From positions 1 through 64,000 of the forward strand of contig LNEY01000026.1 of assembly GCA_001464195.1 (NCBI GenBank): a stretch of 64,000 bases of DNA, read 5' to 3'. Positions 43,160 to 50,717 of the stretch are shown here, in pieces. The DNA is from Burkholderiales bacterium Ga0077547. GTDB taxonomy: Bacteria > Pseudomonadota > Gammaproteobacteria > Burkholderiales > Burkholderiaceae_C. The position numbers were made by a program, and so were the translations under genes. Under the pieces are notes generated by a model that was not told where the DNA came from, ran no database searches, and was given only the letters and a program-made list of their open reading frames with translations. Each line of letters begins with the position of its first letter. Within the stretch, counting starts at the first letter, position 1.

Positions 43160-43882
43160 ATGCCCTCTGCCAGCGCCCGCTCCTCCCAGAAACTGGCCTT
43201 CGTGCCGGAGACCCGCTTCGGCCTGTGGTTCCTGTCCACCTCGACCTGGCGCGTGCAGGTGCTGGGCCGCGCGCTGAACGACCTGCAGCGCATGGCGCCC
43301 GACGCGCCGCGCGGCGGCGTGATGCTGGACATCGGCACGGGCCAGGGTCACTCACTGCCGGAGATGGTGACGCGCTTCGCACCATCGCAGATCCACGCAC
43401 TGGACCCCGAACCCGACTTCGAGGCCCGCTGCGCCGACATGGTCACCGCCTGCCCCGTGCCCGTCACGCTGCACGCCGCCCACGCCGAGCGCATCCCGCT
43501 AGCCGACGCGTCGGTAGACATCGCGCTGTGCCACCAGACGCTGCACCACATCGTCGACCAGGCCGCCGCGCTGGCCGAGGTGTTCCGTGTGCTGAAACCC
43601 GGCGGCATGCTGCTGCTGGCCGAGAGCACGCGCGCCTACATCCACAGCTGGGTCATCCGCCTGCTGTTCCGCCACCCGATGCACGTGCAGCGAAGCGCGC
43701 CAGAGTTCGTTGCACTGCTGCGCGACGCCGGCTTCGATCTCAACGACGAGTGCATCAGCACGCCCTACCTGTGGTGGAGCCGTTCGGACCTGGGCGCGCG
43801 GGAGTGGCTGGGCTTGGGCCTGCCGAAGCAGCGCGAGGAGACGCTGCTGAACCTGGTGGCGCGCAAGCCCACCACGCGGTAG
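43160..43882 (+). CDS. SAM-dependent methyltransferase (class I)
   Basis: 240 residues. The Rossmann fold is clear: MLDIGTGQGHSLPEM (motif I, about 55-69), HALDPEP, AHAERIPLADASVD, then LCHQTLHHI and FRVLKPGGML (UbiE-like). The substrate is unknown. It converges on the phosphopantetheinyl transferase gene with one base between the stop codons, so it may be a border gene or a tailoring enzyme of the aryl-polyene locus. ATG 43160 is used; it follows a 187-base gap in which no other feature was seen. Confidence 0.85.
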   Translation: MPSASARSSQKLAFVPETRFGLWFLSTSTWRVQVLGRALNDLQRMAPDAPRGGVMLDIGTGQGHSLPEMVTRFAPSQIHALDPEPDFEARCADMVTACPVPVTLHAAHAERIPLADASVDIALCHQTLHHIVDQAAALAEVFRVLKPGGMLLLAESTRAYIHSWVIRLLFRHPMHVQRSAPEFVALLRDAGFDLNDECISTPYLWWSRSDLGAREWLGLGLPKQREETLLNLVARKPTTR

Positions 43883-43883
43883 C

Positions 43884-44546
43884 TCAGACGGCAGCGGCCC
43901 GCATCTGGCAGCGGCGCCAGACTGCACCCGCAGGCCCTTCGATGTGCGGCGGCAAACTGGGATCCGCCGCAACGGCCAGCACCAGGTCGCCCACCGTCGC
44001 CACGGCCACATCGCCCTGCAGGTCGTCGTCGAGCACCAGCGAGCGCATCAGCGCGAAGTCCAGCCCGCGCTCTCGCGCCTTCAGCCAGGCCTCCTTCAAC
44101 GTCCAGAGCTGCAGAAAGGCGGGGGTGCGAGCGTCAGTAGCCAGGGCGACCAGCTGCTCGCGCTGCGCCGGACTGTGCACCATCTCTGCCAGCGCCAGAT
44201 GATTGCGCGGGCGCGCCAGGCTTTCCACGTCCACGCCGACCGGCACGCTGCTCACGGCGCAGGCCACGGCACCGGCGCTGTGGCTGATCGAGATGTAGAC
44301 GTCGCCCATGCCGGCCACGCGGCAAGCCCCGCTGTCGGCCACATCGAGCGCTGGCAGACGGCCCACGCCCAGCCAGCGCTGCACGGCACGACGGGCCAGC
44401 CATCTGCCGGCCAGGAAGGTGTCACGACGTGCGGCGGTGCCCAGCGATTGCAGGCGAGCCTGCTCGGTGGGCGTCAGCCATTCCTCGCGGGCCACCATGC
44501 CGACGCGCAGCTCAGGCTCGGCGGCCAGCAGGCACAGCAGGCTCAC
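43884..44546 (-). CDS. 4'-phosphopantetheinyl transferase (Sfp type)
   Basis: 220 residues. It activates acyl carrier proteins by transferring phosphopantetheine from CoA to a Ser. Signatures: ISISHSAGAVACAV, VGVDVE (metal-binding Asp/Glu) and WTLKEAWLKA. It is the last gene of the leftward cluster and is expected to modify S41 and S39 of the two carrier proteins at 59.4-60.0 kb. The start is GTG 44546. A 21-base gap separates it from the preceding secreted protein gene. Confidence 0.92.
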   Translation of the reverse strand: MSLLCLLAAEPELRVGMVAREEWLTPTEQARLQSLGTAARRDTFLAGRWLARRAVQRWLGVGRLPALDVADSGACRVAGMGDVYISISHSAGAVACAVSSVPVGVDVESLARPRNHLALAEMVHSPAQREQLVALATDARTPAFLQLWTLKEAWLKARERGLDFALMRSLVLDDDLQGDVAVATVGDLVLAVAADPSLPPHIEGPAGAVWRRCQMRAAAV

Positions 44547-44567
44547 CGCGTCACGGCGTCAGCCGGC

Positions 44568-45008
44568 CTACTCGGCCACCTGCGCGTAAGTGCCGCGCAA
44601 CGCCACGCCAATGACGAAGACGCCTGCATGACACTCGAAGTCCGTCGCGCTCTTGTACTCGTTCTTCTTATAGAAGCTGATGATGTCGATGACGGCATTG
44701 GCGCCTTCGCGCTTGGCGCTGTTCTGTAGGTTGATCAGCGCGCTCAGGGCGACCCACTTGCAACCGAACTCGTCGCTCTTGTTGAAGCCGTTGGTCTTGG
44801 GGTTGCTCGTGTCGGTCGAGAAGCGCTTGATGACCGCCGGCGTCGCCTGGCCAGCGAGGAAGAAGCGCATCTTCGGGTCCAGCTTTTCCTTGGCCTCGGG
44901 CATGGCCAGCACATCGGCGAACGGGATATGCAGCACGGTGTCGCGCGCAAACGCGGGAGTGGCGAACACGGTGCCGACCAAGGCCAGCGCAATGAGTGGG
45001 TAGTTCAT
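44568..45008 (-). CDS. Small exported protein of unknown function
   Basis: 146 residues. A signal peptide (NYPLIALALVGTVFATPAFA) and about 120 mature residues with two Cys (EFGCKW, ATDFECHAG). GANAVIDIISFYKKNEY and IGVALRGTYAQV are recognisable in a proteobacterial family sometimes mislabelled 'excinuclease ATPase subunit'. I know no function. ATG 45008 is preferred over TTG 45014. It lies between the Sbal_3080-like lipoprotein and the phosphopantetheinyl transferase, downstream of the polyene genes. Confidence 0.75.
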   Translation of the reverse strand: MNYPLIALALVGTVFATPAFARDTVLHIPFADVLAMPEAKEKLDPKMRFFLAGQATPAVIKRFSTDTSNPKTNGFNKSDEFGCKWVALSALINLQNSAKREGANAVIDIISFYKKNEYKSATDFECHAGVFVIGVALRGTYAQVAE

Positions 45009-45043
45009 GAACAAGATCCGTCTGCAGGGTGTTGAGTGAAAGA

Positions 45044-45484
45044 TCAGAGGCGAGGGACGAGCTCACGAACCAGCTCATCGATCTTCTTCTCTGCATCGAT
45101 GAACTTGCCCATGTTGCCGCCGCCGCGCGTCGAGTCGTAGATGGCACGGCCCTCTTCATGGCCGGCATTGAACACGCGGACCTCGGCGTAGGCCATGTAC
45201 ATCGCCAAATCCCAACGCCAGTTCGCCGTGTAGGTAATGGTCACCGGGCAGACCGTGATGGCGGAATCTCCCGGAACCGACTTCACCACGTAGCCTTGGC
45301 TCCGCAGGCTCTTGTTCAATGACTCTTCAAAAGTCTTGCGAACTGCCGCGTTCTGCGTGACGCAGATTTCCCGTTCGGTCAGCGCCCCAGCACGGCGAAC
45401 CTCCTGCTTGATCGCGCAGGCAGACAGCCCCACAAGGCATGCCAGCGCCATCACTGTTCGTTTGCCAGGAACACGCTTTCCCAT
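45044..45484 (-). CDS. Sbal_3080-like lipoprotein
   Basis: 146 residues. A lipobox LSAC (LVGLSACAIKQ) and a mature domain with TYTANWRWDLAMYMAYAEV and a C-terminal KIDELVRELVP helix fit the Sbal_3080 family of unknown function. It probably sits at the outer membrane. ATG 45484 is used. It follows the ketosynthase gene by 28 bases and so appears to belong to the same transcript as the polyene genes. Confidence 0.78.
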   Translation of the reverse strand: MGKRVPGKRTVMALACLVGLSACAIKQEVRRAGALTEREICVTQNAAVRKTFEESLNKSLRSQGYVVKSVPGDSAITVCPVTITYTANWRWDLAMYMAYAEVRVFNAGHEEGRAIYDSTRGGGNMGKFIDAEKKIDELVRELVPRL

Positions 45485-45512
45485 CAATAACTCTCCCTGA
45501 ATGTGAAACGGG

Positions 45513-46748
45513 TCAGATTCTGCGCAGGATCAACGAGGTGTTGATCCCGCCGAACGCGAAATTGTTGGACATCGCAAACTCAGTTTGCAGTTCGCGCCCA
45601 CCGGCCAGCACGTAGTCGAGTTCACCGCAGCGAGGGTCGACGCGCTCCAGGTTCAATGTCGGCGCGAACCAGCCGGCCTTCACCATCTCCAGCGTCATCC
45701 AGGTCTCCAGCGCGCCGCAGGCGCCCAACGTGTGGCCCATGTAGCTCTTCAGCGACGAGATCACGGTGCGGCTGCCGAGCACGGCCTGCGTGGCCTGGCT
45801 CTCGGCGACGTCGCCCTGGTCGGTCGACGTGCCGTGCGCGTTGACGTAGGGAATCGCGCTGGCGGGCAGCCCGGCGTCGTCCAGCGCCAGCTGCATGGCC
45901 CGACCCATCGTCGCGGACTGCGGCTGCGTCACGTGGGTGCCGTCGCAGTTGGTGCCGTAGCCGACGATCTCGCCCAGCATGGGTGCGCCACGCGCCTTGG
46001 CGTGCTCGTACTCCTCGAGCAAGAAGGTGCAAGCGCCCTCGCCCAGCACCAGGCCGTCACGGTCCTTGTCGAAGGGGCGCGGTGTCAAGCGCGGCTGGTC
46101 GTTGTACTGGGTGCTGGTGGCAAACAACGTGTCGAACACGGCCGCCTGCCCGGGGTCGAGCTCCTCCGCACCGCCGGCCAGCATGGCGATCTGCTTGCCG
46201 CTCTGCACCGCCTCGTACCCGTAGCCCAGGCCCTGGCTGCCCGAGGTGCAGGCACTGCTCGTCGTGATGATTCGGCCGGTGATGCCAAAGAACACCGCGA
46301 TGTTGACGGTCGCCGTGTGCGACATCATCTTCACGTAGGTGTTGGCGTTGATGCCCTCGATGCTCTTGGTGCTGATCATGCGGCCGAAGTCCCCGACGGC
46401 GCTGGGCGTTCCGCTGGAGCTGCCGAAGCTCACGCCAAGCCGGCCGCTGGTCACCAGCGGGTCGCCGATCAGGCCGGCCTGCTCCAGCGCCAGCTCGGCC
46501 GAGCGCGTCGCCAACTGCGCCACGCGGCCCATGCTGCGCATGCTCTTGCGGTTGTACCGATCGACGGGCAGCTCGAAAGGCGCGCAGGGCACGCCCACCT
46601 GGGTGTTGAGGCCTTCGTAACCCCCCCAGTCCTGCATGCGCTGGACCTTGTTGACCTCAGCTCGCAGGTTGCCCATCACCGTCGTGACGTCGTGCCCCAG
46701 CGGCGACAACGCCCCGATGCCGGTGATCACGACTCTCTTCTTGCTCAT
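45513..46748 (-). CDS. apeR: Beta-ketoacyl-ACP synthase (ApeR-like)
   Basis: 411 residues, complete FabF/KAS-II fold. The catalytic Cys167 (SSACTSG), His305 (NAHGTSTDQG) and His339 (YMGHTLGACG) are all present, so it is active in condensation. In characterised aryl-polyene systems a stand-alone ketosynthase of this kind accompanies a KS-chain-length-factor pair. ATG 46748 overlaps the ketoreductase stop (ATGA). It is the last core biosynthetic gene of the operon. The letter R is assigned by order and similarity, not by a search. Confidence 0.88.
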   Translation of the reverse strand: MSKKRVVITGIGALSPLGHDVTTVMGNLRAEVNKVQRMQDWGGYEGLNTQVGVPCAPFELPVDRYNRKSMRSMGRVAQLATRSAELALEQAGLIGDPLVTSGRLGVSFGSSSGTPSAVGDFGRMISTKSIEGINANTYVKMMSHTATVNIAVFFGITGRIITTSSACTSGSQGLGYGYEAVQSGKQIAMLAGGAEELDPGQAAVFDTLFATSTQYNDQPRLTPRPFDKDRDGLVLGEGACTFLLEEYEHAKARGAPMLGEIVGYGTNCDGTHVTQPQSATMGRAMQLALDDAGLPASAIPYVNAHGTSTDQGDVAESQATQAVLGSRTVISSLKSYMGHTLGACGALETWMTLEMVKAGWFAPTLNLERVDPRCGELDYVLAGGRELQTEFAMSNNFAFGGINTSLILRRI

Positions 46749-47473
46749 CCCACCATCCCCCCGTTCACCGATATCACTTGTCGCGTGATGTAGGCCGCGT
46801 CCGGCCCCATCAGGAAACTCACCAGCGCTGCGACCTCTTCGGGCCGACCCACGCGCTTGGCCGGGATGATTTTCAGCGCTTCTTCCATCAAGCCGGCGTC
46901 GATCATGTCGGTCTCGATCAGCCCCGGCGCCACGCAGTTGACCGTGATCTTGCGGCTGGCCAGTTCCACCGCCAGCGCCTTGGTCGCACCGATGATGCCG
47001 GCCTTGGCCGCGCTGTAATTGACTTGGCCGCGGTTGCCCATGATCCCCGACACCGACGCCAGCGTGACGATGCGCCCGGCCGCCTTGCGCCGCACCAGCG
47101 GCATCGTCAGCGGCTGCAGCACGTTGTAGAAGGCGTCGAGGTTGGTGTGGATGACGGCGTCCCAGTCCTCGCCGGTCAGCGCCGGGAAGGCGCCGTCGCG
47201 TGCAATGCCGGCGTTGCAAACCACGCCGTAGTAGCAGCCGTGCGCTTCGACATCGGCCAGCAGCGCGGTCGCGGCGGCCTCTCGGTCGGCCACGTCGAAC
47301 TGCAGCACACGGGCCGCGCGGCCCAGGGCCTGGATCTCGGCCGCAGCGGCGTCGGCCTGCTCGCGCTCCTTGCGGCAATGCAGGACGAGGTCATAGCCGT
47401 CCTGCGCCAGGCGCAGCGCGATCGCGCGGCCGATGCCGCGACTCGACCCGGTGACGAGCACGGTCGTACTCAT
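46745..47473 (-). CDS. apeQ: 3-ketoacyl-ACP reductase, SDR family (ApeQ-like)
   Basis: 242 residues. NADPH motif TGSSRGIG (8-15), NAG at 87-89, and the catalytic Ser140, Tyr153 and Lys157 (NYSAAKAG). It reduces the beta-keto group after each condensation before dehydration to the conjugated alkene. Strongly FabG-like. ATG 47473 overlaps the dehydratase stop, and its own stop overlaps the ketosynthase start. Confidence 0.92.
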   Translation of the reverse strand: MSTTVLVTGSSRGIGRAIALRLAQDGYDLVLHCRKEREQADAAAAEIQALGRAARVLQFDVADREAAATALLADVEAHGCYYGVVCNAGIARDGAFPALTGEDWDAVIHTNLDAFYNVLQPLTMPLVRRKAAGRIVTLASVSGIMGNRGQVNYSAAKAGIIGATKALAVELASRKITVNCVAPGLIETDMIDAGLMEEALKIIPAKRVGRPEEVAALVSFLMGPDAAYITRQVISVNGGMVG

Positions 47474-47931
47474 ACGTTCTCTCCGTTCAGAAAAGCAATC
47501 GGGTCTTGAGGTCCGAACACTGTCAGTTGTGCACTGGCCAGCTCCACGCCGTCCGCGTGGATGCGGCACTCGAACTGGCCCAGGCCGTTGTCGGCCTGGT
47601 AGCCACGCTCGATGTCGACCTGCAGCCGCTGCCCCGCCGCAAAGCGCGGCACGCTACAGCGGTAGCGGCGCGTCCCCAGCAGCAGGCCGATGCTCGGCGT
47701 CTGACCCCGCGCGCGCGCCTGCCACCCAGCCCAGGCGGCGACGGCCTGGGCCATGTACTCGATGCCCACCCAGGCGCCCACGCCGCCGTCATGGCTGAAC
47801 AGCCCCTTCGCGGGCACCACGACTTCTGCGCTCAGGCGTTCGCCCTCGGCCGCCAGCAGGCGGTCGAGCAGGCACATCGCGCCCTGGTGCGGCACCAGTT
47901 CGGAGATGGGCGGCAGAGGCTCAGCCACCAC
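47470..47931 (-). CDS. apeP: Hotdog-fold dehydratase (ApeP-like)
   Basis: 153 residues, a single hotdog domain. A candidate catalytic pair is His15 (LVPHQGAMCLLD) with Glu58 (GIEYMAQAVAAW), as in the ApeP family, which forms a heterodimer with ApeI in described aryl-polyene systems. In this genome the ApeI-like partner is fused to the ligase (57.2-58.9 kb). The start is GTG 47931 or the GTG just after it; it overlaps the ketosynthase gene by 11 bases. Confidence 0.88.
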   Translation of the reverse strand: MVAEPLPPISELVPHQGAMCLLDRLLAAEGERLSAEVVVPAKGLFSHDGGVGAWVGIEYMAQAVAAWAGWQARARGQTPSIGLLLGTRRYRCSVPRFAAGQRLQVDIERGYQADNGLGQFECRIHADGVELASAQLTVFGPQDPIAFLNGENV

Positions 47932-49093
47932 TCATCACCAATGCCGCGTTGTTGCCACCGAACGCGAACGAGTTGCTCATCACATGGCGCGGCGCCTGCG
48001 GCAATCGCTGGCCGGGCGCGACGAGCGCAATCTGCGGCAGATCAGCGTCGCGTTGACCATCGAAATGGTGAACCGGCAGGCGCCCGTCGCCGGCAACGGT
48101 CAGCCAGGCGATGGCCGCCTCGATGGCGCCGGCCGCACCGAGCGCGTGGCCCGTCAGCGGCTTGGTGGACGAACAAGGCAGGCCCAGGCCGAACAGCTCG
48201 GCCACGGCGCGGCTCTCCATCGCGTCGTTCTGCGGCGTGGCGGTGCCGTGCAGGTTCAGGTAGCCAATGTCGGCCGGCACGAGGCCTGCGCGCCGCAGCG
48301 CTTCGCGCATCGCGGCCAGCGCGCCGCGGCCGGAGGGCTCAGGGGCGGAGATGTGATGCGCGTCCGAGCTTTCGCCATAACCCGACAGCCGCACGGCAGA
48401 GGGCTCACGGCTCAACACGAACAGCGCCGCGCCCTCGCCGATGTTGATGCCGGCGCGCGTCGCGCTCATCGGCCGGCAGCGTGCCGCGTCAACCGACTCC
48501 AGCGCCGCGAAACCCGCCACCGTCATGCCGCACAGCGCGTCCACGCCGCCCACCAGTACGGCGTCGCACAAGCCGGCGCGCAGCAGCCGCGCGCCGCTGG
48601 CCAGCGCCTTGGCGCCCGAGGAGCAGGCGGTGGACACGACGTAGCGCGGCCCGCCGAGGCCCAGCAACTGGGCCAGCATCAGCGCGGGCGAACCCAGCTC
48701 CTGCTGCTCGACATGGAAGCCCGCCGGCAGCCGGCCGTCGCGGGCCAGCGCGGCGATGGCCGCCTCGCTCTCGGCAACGCCTGAGGTGCTGGTGCCGAGC
48801 ACGACGCCGACGCGATCCACGCCGTGGTGGGCGATTGCCGCGTCCACCTGTGTACTGATCTGCGCCAGGGCCGCCAGCAGCAACGCGTTGTTGCGGCTGC
48901 GCTGCTGTAGTGGCAATGGCCCGACCGACGGCAGCGCCGCGTGGACCGCGCCGAGATGCAGCTCGTGCCCCGGCCACACCGCGCCGTTCGCGGCCACGCC
49001 GCTGGGCTCTCCGGCAAACACGGCGTCGCGCAGCGCGGCGAGGTCATGGCCGGCCGCGCAGATCACACCGGGCGGCTGTAGATAGAGGTTCAC
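47921..49093 (-). CDS. apeO: Beta-ketoacyl-ACP synthase (ApeO-like)
   Basis: 390 residues. The ketosynthase catalytic set is Cys157 (STACSSG), His282 (LHGTATPQND) and His316 (LTGHALGAAG). It is expected to pair with the chain-length factor at 60.8-61.5 kb and to elongate the polyene. The GTG at 49093 overlaps the DUF3261 gene (GTGA). The longer upstream frame is out-of-gene shadow. The letter O is by analogy with characterised clusters. Confidence 0.88.
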   Translation of the reverse strand: MNLYLQPPGVICAAGHDLAALRDAVFAGEPSGVAANGAVWPGHELHLGAVHAALPSVGPLPLQQRSRNNALLLAALAQISTQVDAAIAHHGVDRVGVVLGTSTSGVAESEAAIAALARDGRLPAGFHVEQQELGSPALMLAQLLGLGGPRYVVSTACSSGAKALASGARLLRAGLCDAVLVGGVDALCGMTVAGFAALESVDAARCRPMSATRAGINIGEGAALFVLSREPSAVRLSGYGESSDAHHISAPEPSGRGALAAMREALRRAGLVPADIGYLNLHGTATPQNDAMESRAVAELFGLGLPCSSTKPLTGHALGAAGAIEAAIAWLTVAGDGRLPVHHFDGQRDADLPQIALVAPGQRLPQAPRHVMSNSFAFGGNNAALVMSGG

Positions 49094-49644
49094 GAGGCGT
49101 CCTGCGGTTGCGACTCGATCAGCAAGCGATAGCCCTCGGCCGTGTTGACGATCTCGACGATGTTCGCGCTCGGGCGCTGCACGACCAAGCGGGCTTGCCC
49201 GCCTTGCTGCAGCGCCTGCCCGGCGGTGGTCTCCACCCATGCCCAGCCCTCGGGCAGCCCGGCGCGCACAGCGTCTGCCGGCCAGAACACCAGGCAGAGG
49301 TCGCGCAGCATGCGGTCGGTGTCCACCTCGGCGGGCAGCAGGGTGTGGCGCTGCACGTTCAGCGCCCGGCCGTCCCACTGCATCAGCAGCACGCGCCGGC
49401 CGAAAGCGAAGCCGGCCAGCAGCAGGCCCGAGGCGTCCATCTGCAACTGCACCTCGACGCGCTGCGGCGGCGCGTCCGGCTGATCCAGCCGCGTGACGGA
49501 CAGCCGCTGGCTGAGCGCGTAGCGCGCACTGCCCAGCGCCGCCGGTGGCAGGCGCAGCAGCGGCAGGCCACTGGGCGCAGGCGGCGCACTCGCGCAACCC
49601 GCCAGCGCCAGCAGCATCAGCAGGGATCGTCGCGAAACGCTCAT
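49090..49644 (-). CDS. DUF3261 lipoprotein
   Basis: 184 residues. A lipobox (LALAGC) follows a twin-Arg-like SRRSLLM start, then a beta-rich domain (VEVQLQMDASGLLLAGFA, DGRALNVQRHTLLPAEVD, CLVFWPADAVR). DUF3261 proteins are found in aryl-polyene clusters and probably help place the lipid in the outer membrane together with the LolA-like protein. ATG 49644 overlaps the methyltransferase stop. Confidence 0.82.
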   Translation of the reverse strand: MSVSRRSLLMLLALAGCASAPPAPSGLPLLRLPPAALGSARYALSQRLSVTRLDQPDAPPQRVEVQLQMDASGLLLAGFAFGRRVLLMQWDGRALNVQRHTLLPAEVDTDRMLRDLCLVFWPADAVRAGLPEGWAWVETTAGQALQQGGQARLVVQRPSANIVEIVNTAEGYRLLIESQPQDAS

Positions 49645-50717
49645 GCGCGGGCGAACCTCAGCAGGCTGTGGCAATAGCCGATGCCGTCGCGCGTCGTCAC
49701 CAGGCGCAGGCCAGCGGCCTCGGCCAGGCGGATGTAATCGGCGCTCTCGTAGACCTTGCTGTTGCCGCTGGCCATGGCCGTGAAGTAGGGCGACGTGTTG
49801 ATCAGGCAGAAAGCCGCGATGTCGTAGCGCTGGCGGTCCCAGAAGGTGTCCATTACCAGCACCTGGCCGCCCTCGGCCAGGCAGGCCGCCGCGCGCTGGA
49901 AGATGCTGGCGATCCCGGCCTCGCCGAAGCAGCTCAGGAACTGGCTCATCCAGACCAGGTCCATGCCGGAGGGCAGCACGGTGTCGGGGTCGAGCAGGTT
50001 GTGCGGGTGCAGATGAGCACGCTCGCGCAGGCCGGCGGCGCTGAGATGGGTGTCGGCCACGGCGAGCTGCGGCGCCAGGTCCACCAGGTGCAGCTCGACG
50101 CGCGGGTCGTGCGCCAGCGCGGCGAGGCTGAACTTGCCGGTGTTGGCGCCGATGTCCATCACGTGGCGCGGCGCAGTGGCGAACACGTCGGGCAGGATGT
50201 CGGGGAAGGACGTGTCCGAGTAGTGGTGGTCGAACGCGAACCAGCTCGACTTGGCCGGCTCGGGCAGGTCGGCCAGCGCTGGGTAAATGCTGGGCCAGTC
50301 GCCGAGGTGCTGCAGCCCCAGCGGCTTGCCGGCATCCAGCGAGCGCGCTAGCTCGAAGAGTCCCTGGTAGCAGACGTCGTGGATGAAGTCGAAGTTGATG
50401 CGCGTGAGGTCGTCGGAGACCAGACAGAAACCCACTTTGTCCAACTGCCAGCGGCCGGCCTCGATCATCACCACGCCGGCCGACAGGCAGGATTCCAGCA
50501 CCAGCTTCAGCGCATAACGGCTCCAGCGACCTGTGGCTTCGAGCTCGTCCAGCGTGACGCCGCGGTCACCCACCTCGGCCAGCGCTTCCAGCATGCCGCG
50601 CTTCCAGGCGTAGTGCACGCAGTGGAAGACCACCGGGCCGAAGACGATCTTCTGCGCCTCGAACCGGGCGTCGAAGGCGCGCTGCTTCGGAGGGGAGAAC
50701 TTCTTGCTCTCAAGCAT
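49641..50717 (-). CDS. Methyltransferase, O-methyltransferase type
   Basis: 358 residues. A helical dimerisation-like N-terminal part is followed by a SAM-binding core (HVMDIGANTGKFSLAAL, LVDLAPQLAVA, MSQFLSCFGE, GGQVLVMDTF). The build resembles plant-like O-methyltransferases that act on phenols. It may methylate the aryl head of the polyene; several natural aryl polyenes have methylated or methoxylated heads, so this is plausible but unproven. ATG 50717 overlaps the exporter gene by 8 bases. Confidence 0.85.
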   Translation of the reverse strand: MLESKKFSPPKQRAFDARFEAQKIVFGPVVFHCVHYAWKRGMLEALAEVGDRGVTLDELEATGRWSRYALKLVLESCLSAGVVMIEAGRWQLDKVGFCLVSDDLTRINFDFIHDVCYQGLFELARSLDAGKPLGLQHLGDWPSIYPALADLPEPAKSSWFAFDHHYSDTSFPDILPDVFATAPRHVMDIGANTGKFSLAALAHDPRVELHLVDLAPQLAVADTHLSAAGLRERAHLHPHNLLDPDTVLPSGMDLVWMSQFLSCFGEAGIASIFQRAAACLAEGGQVLVMDTFWDRQRYDIAAFCLINTSPYFTAMASGNSKVYESADYIRLAEAAGLRLVTTRDGIGYCHSLLRFARA

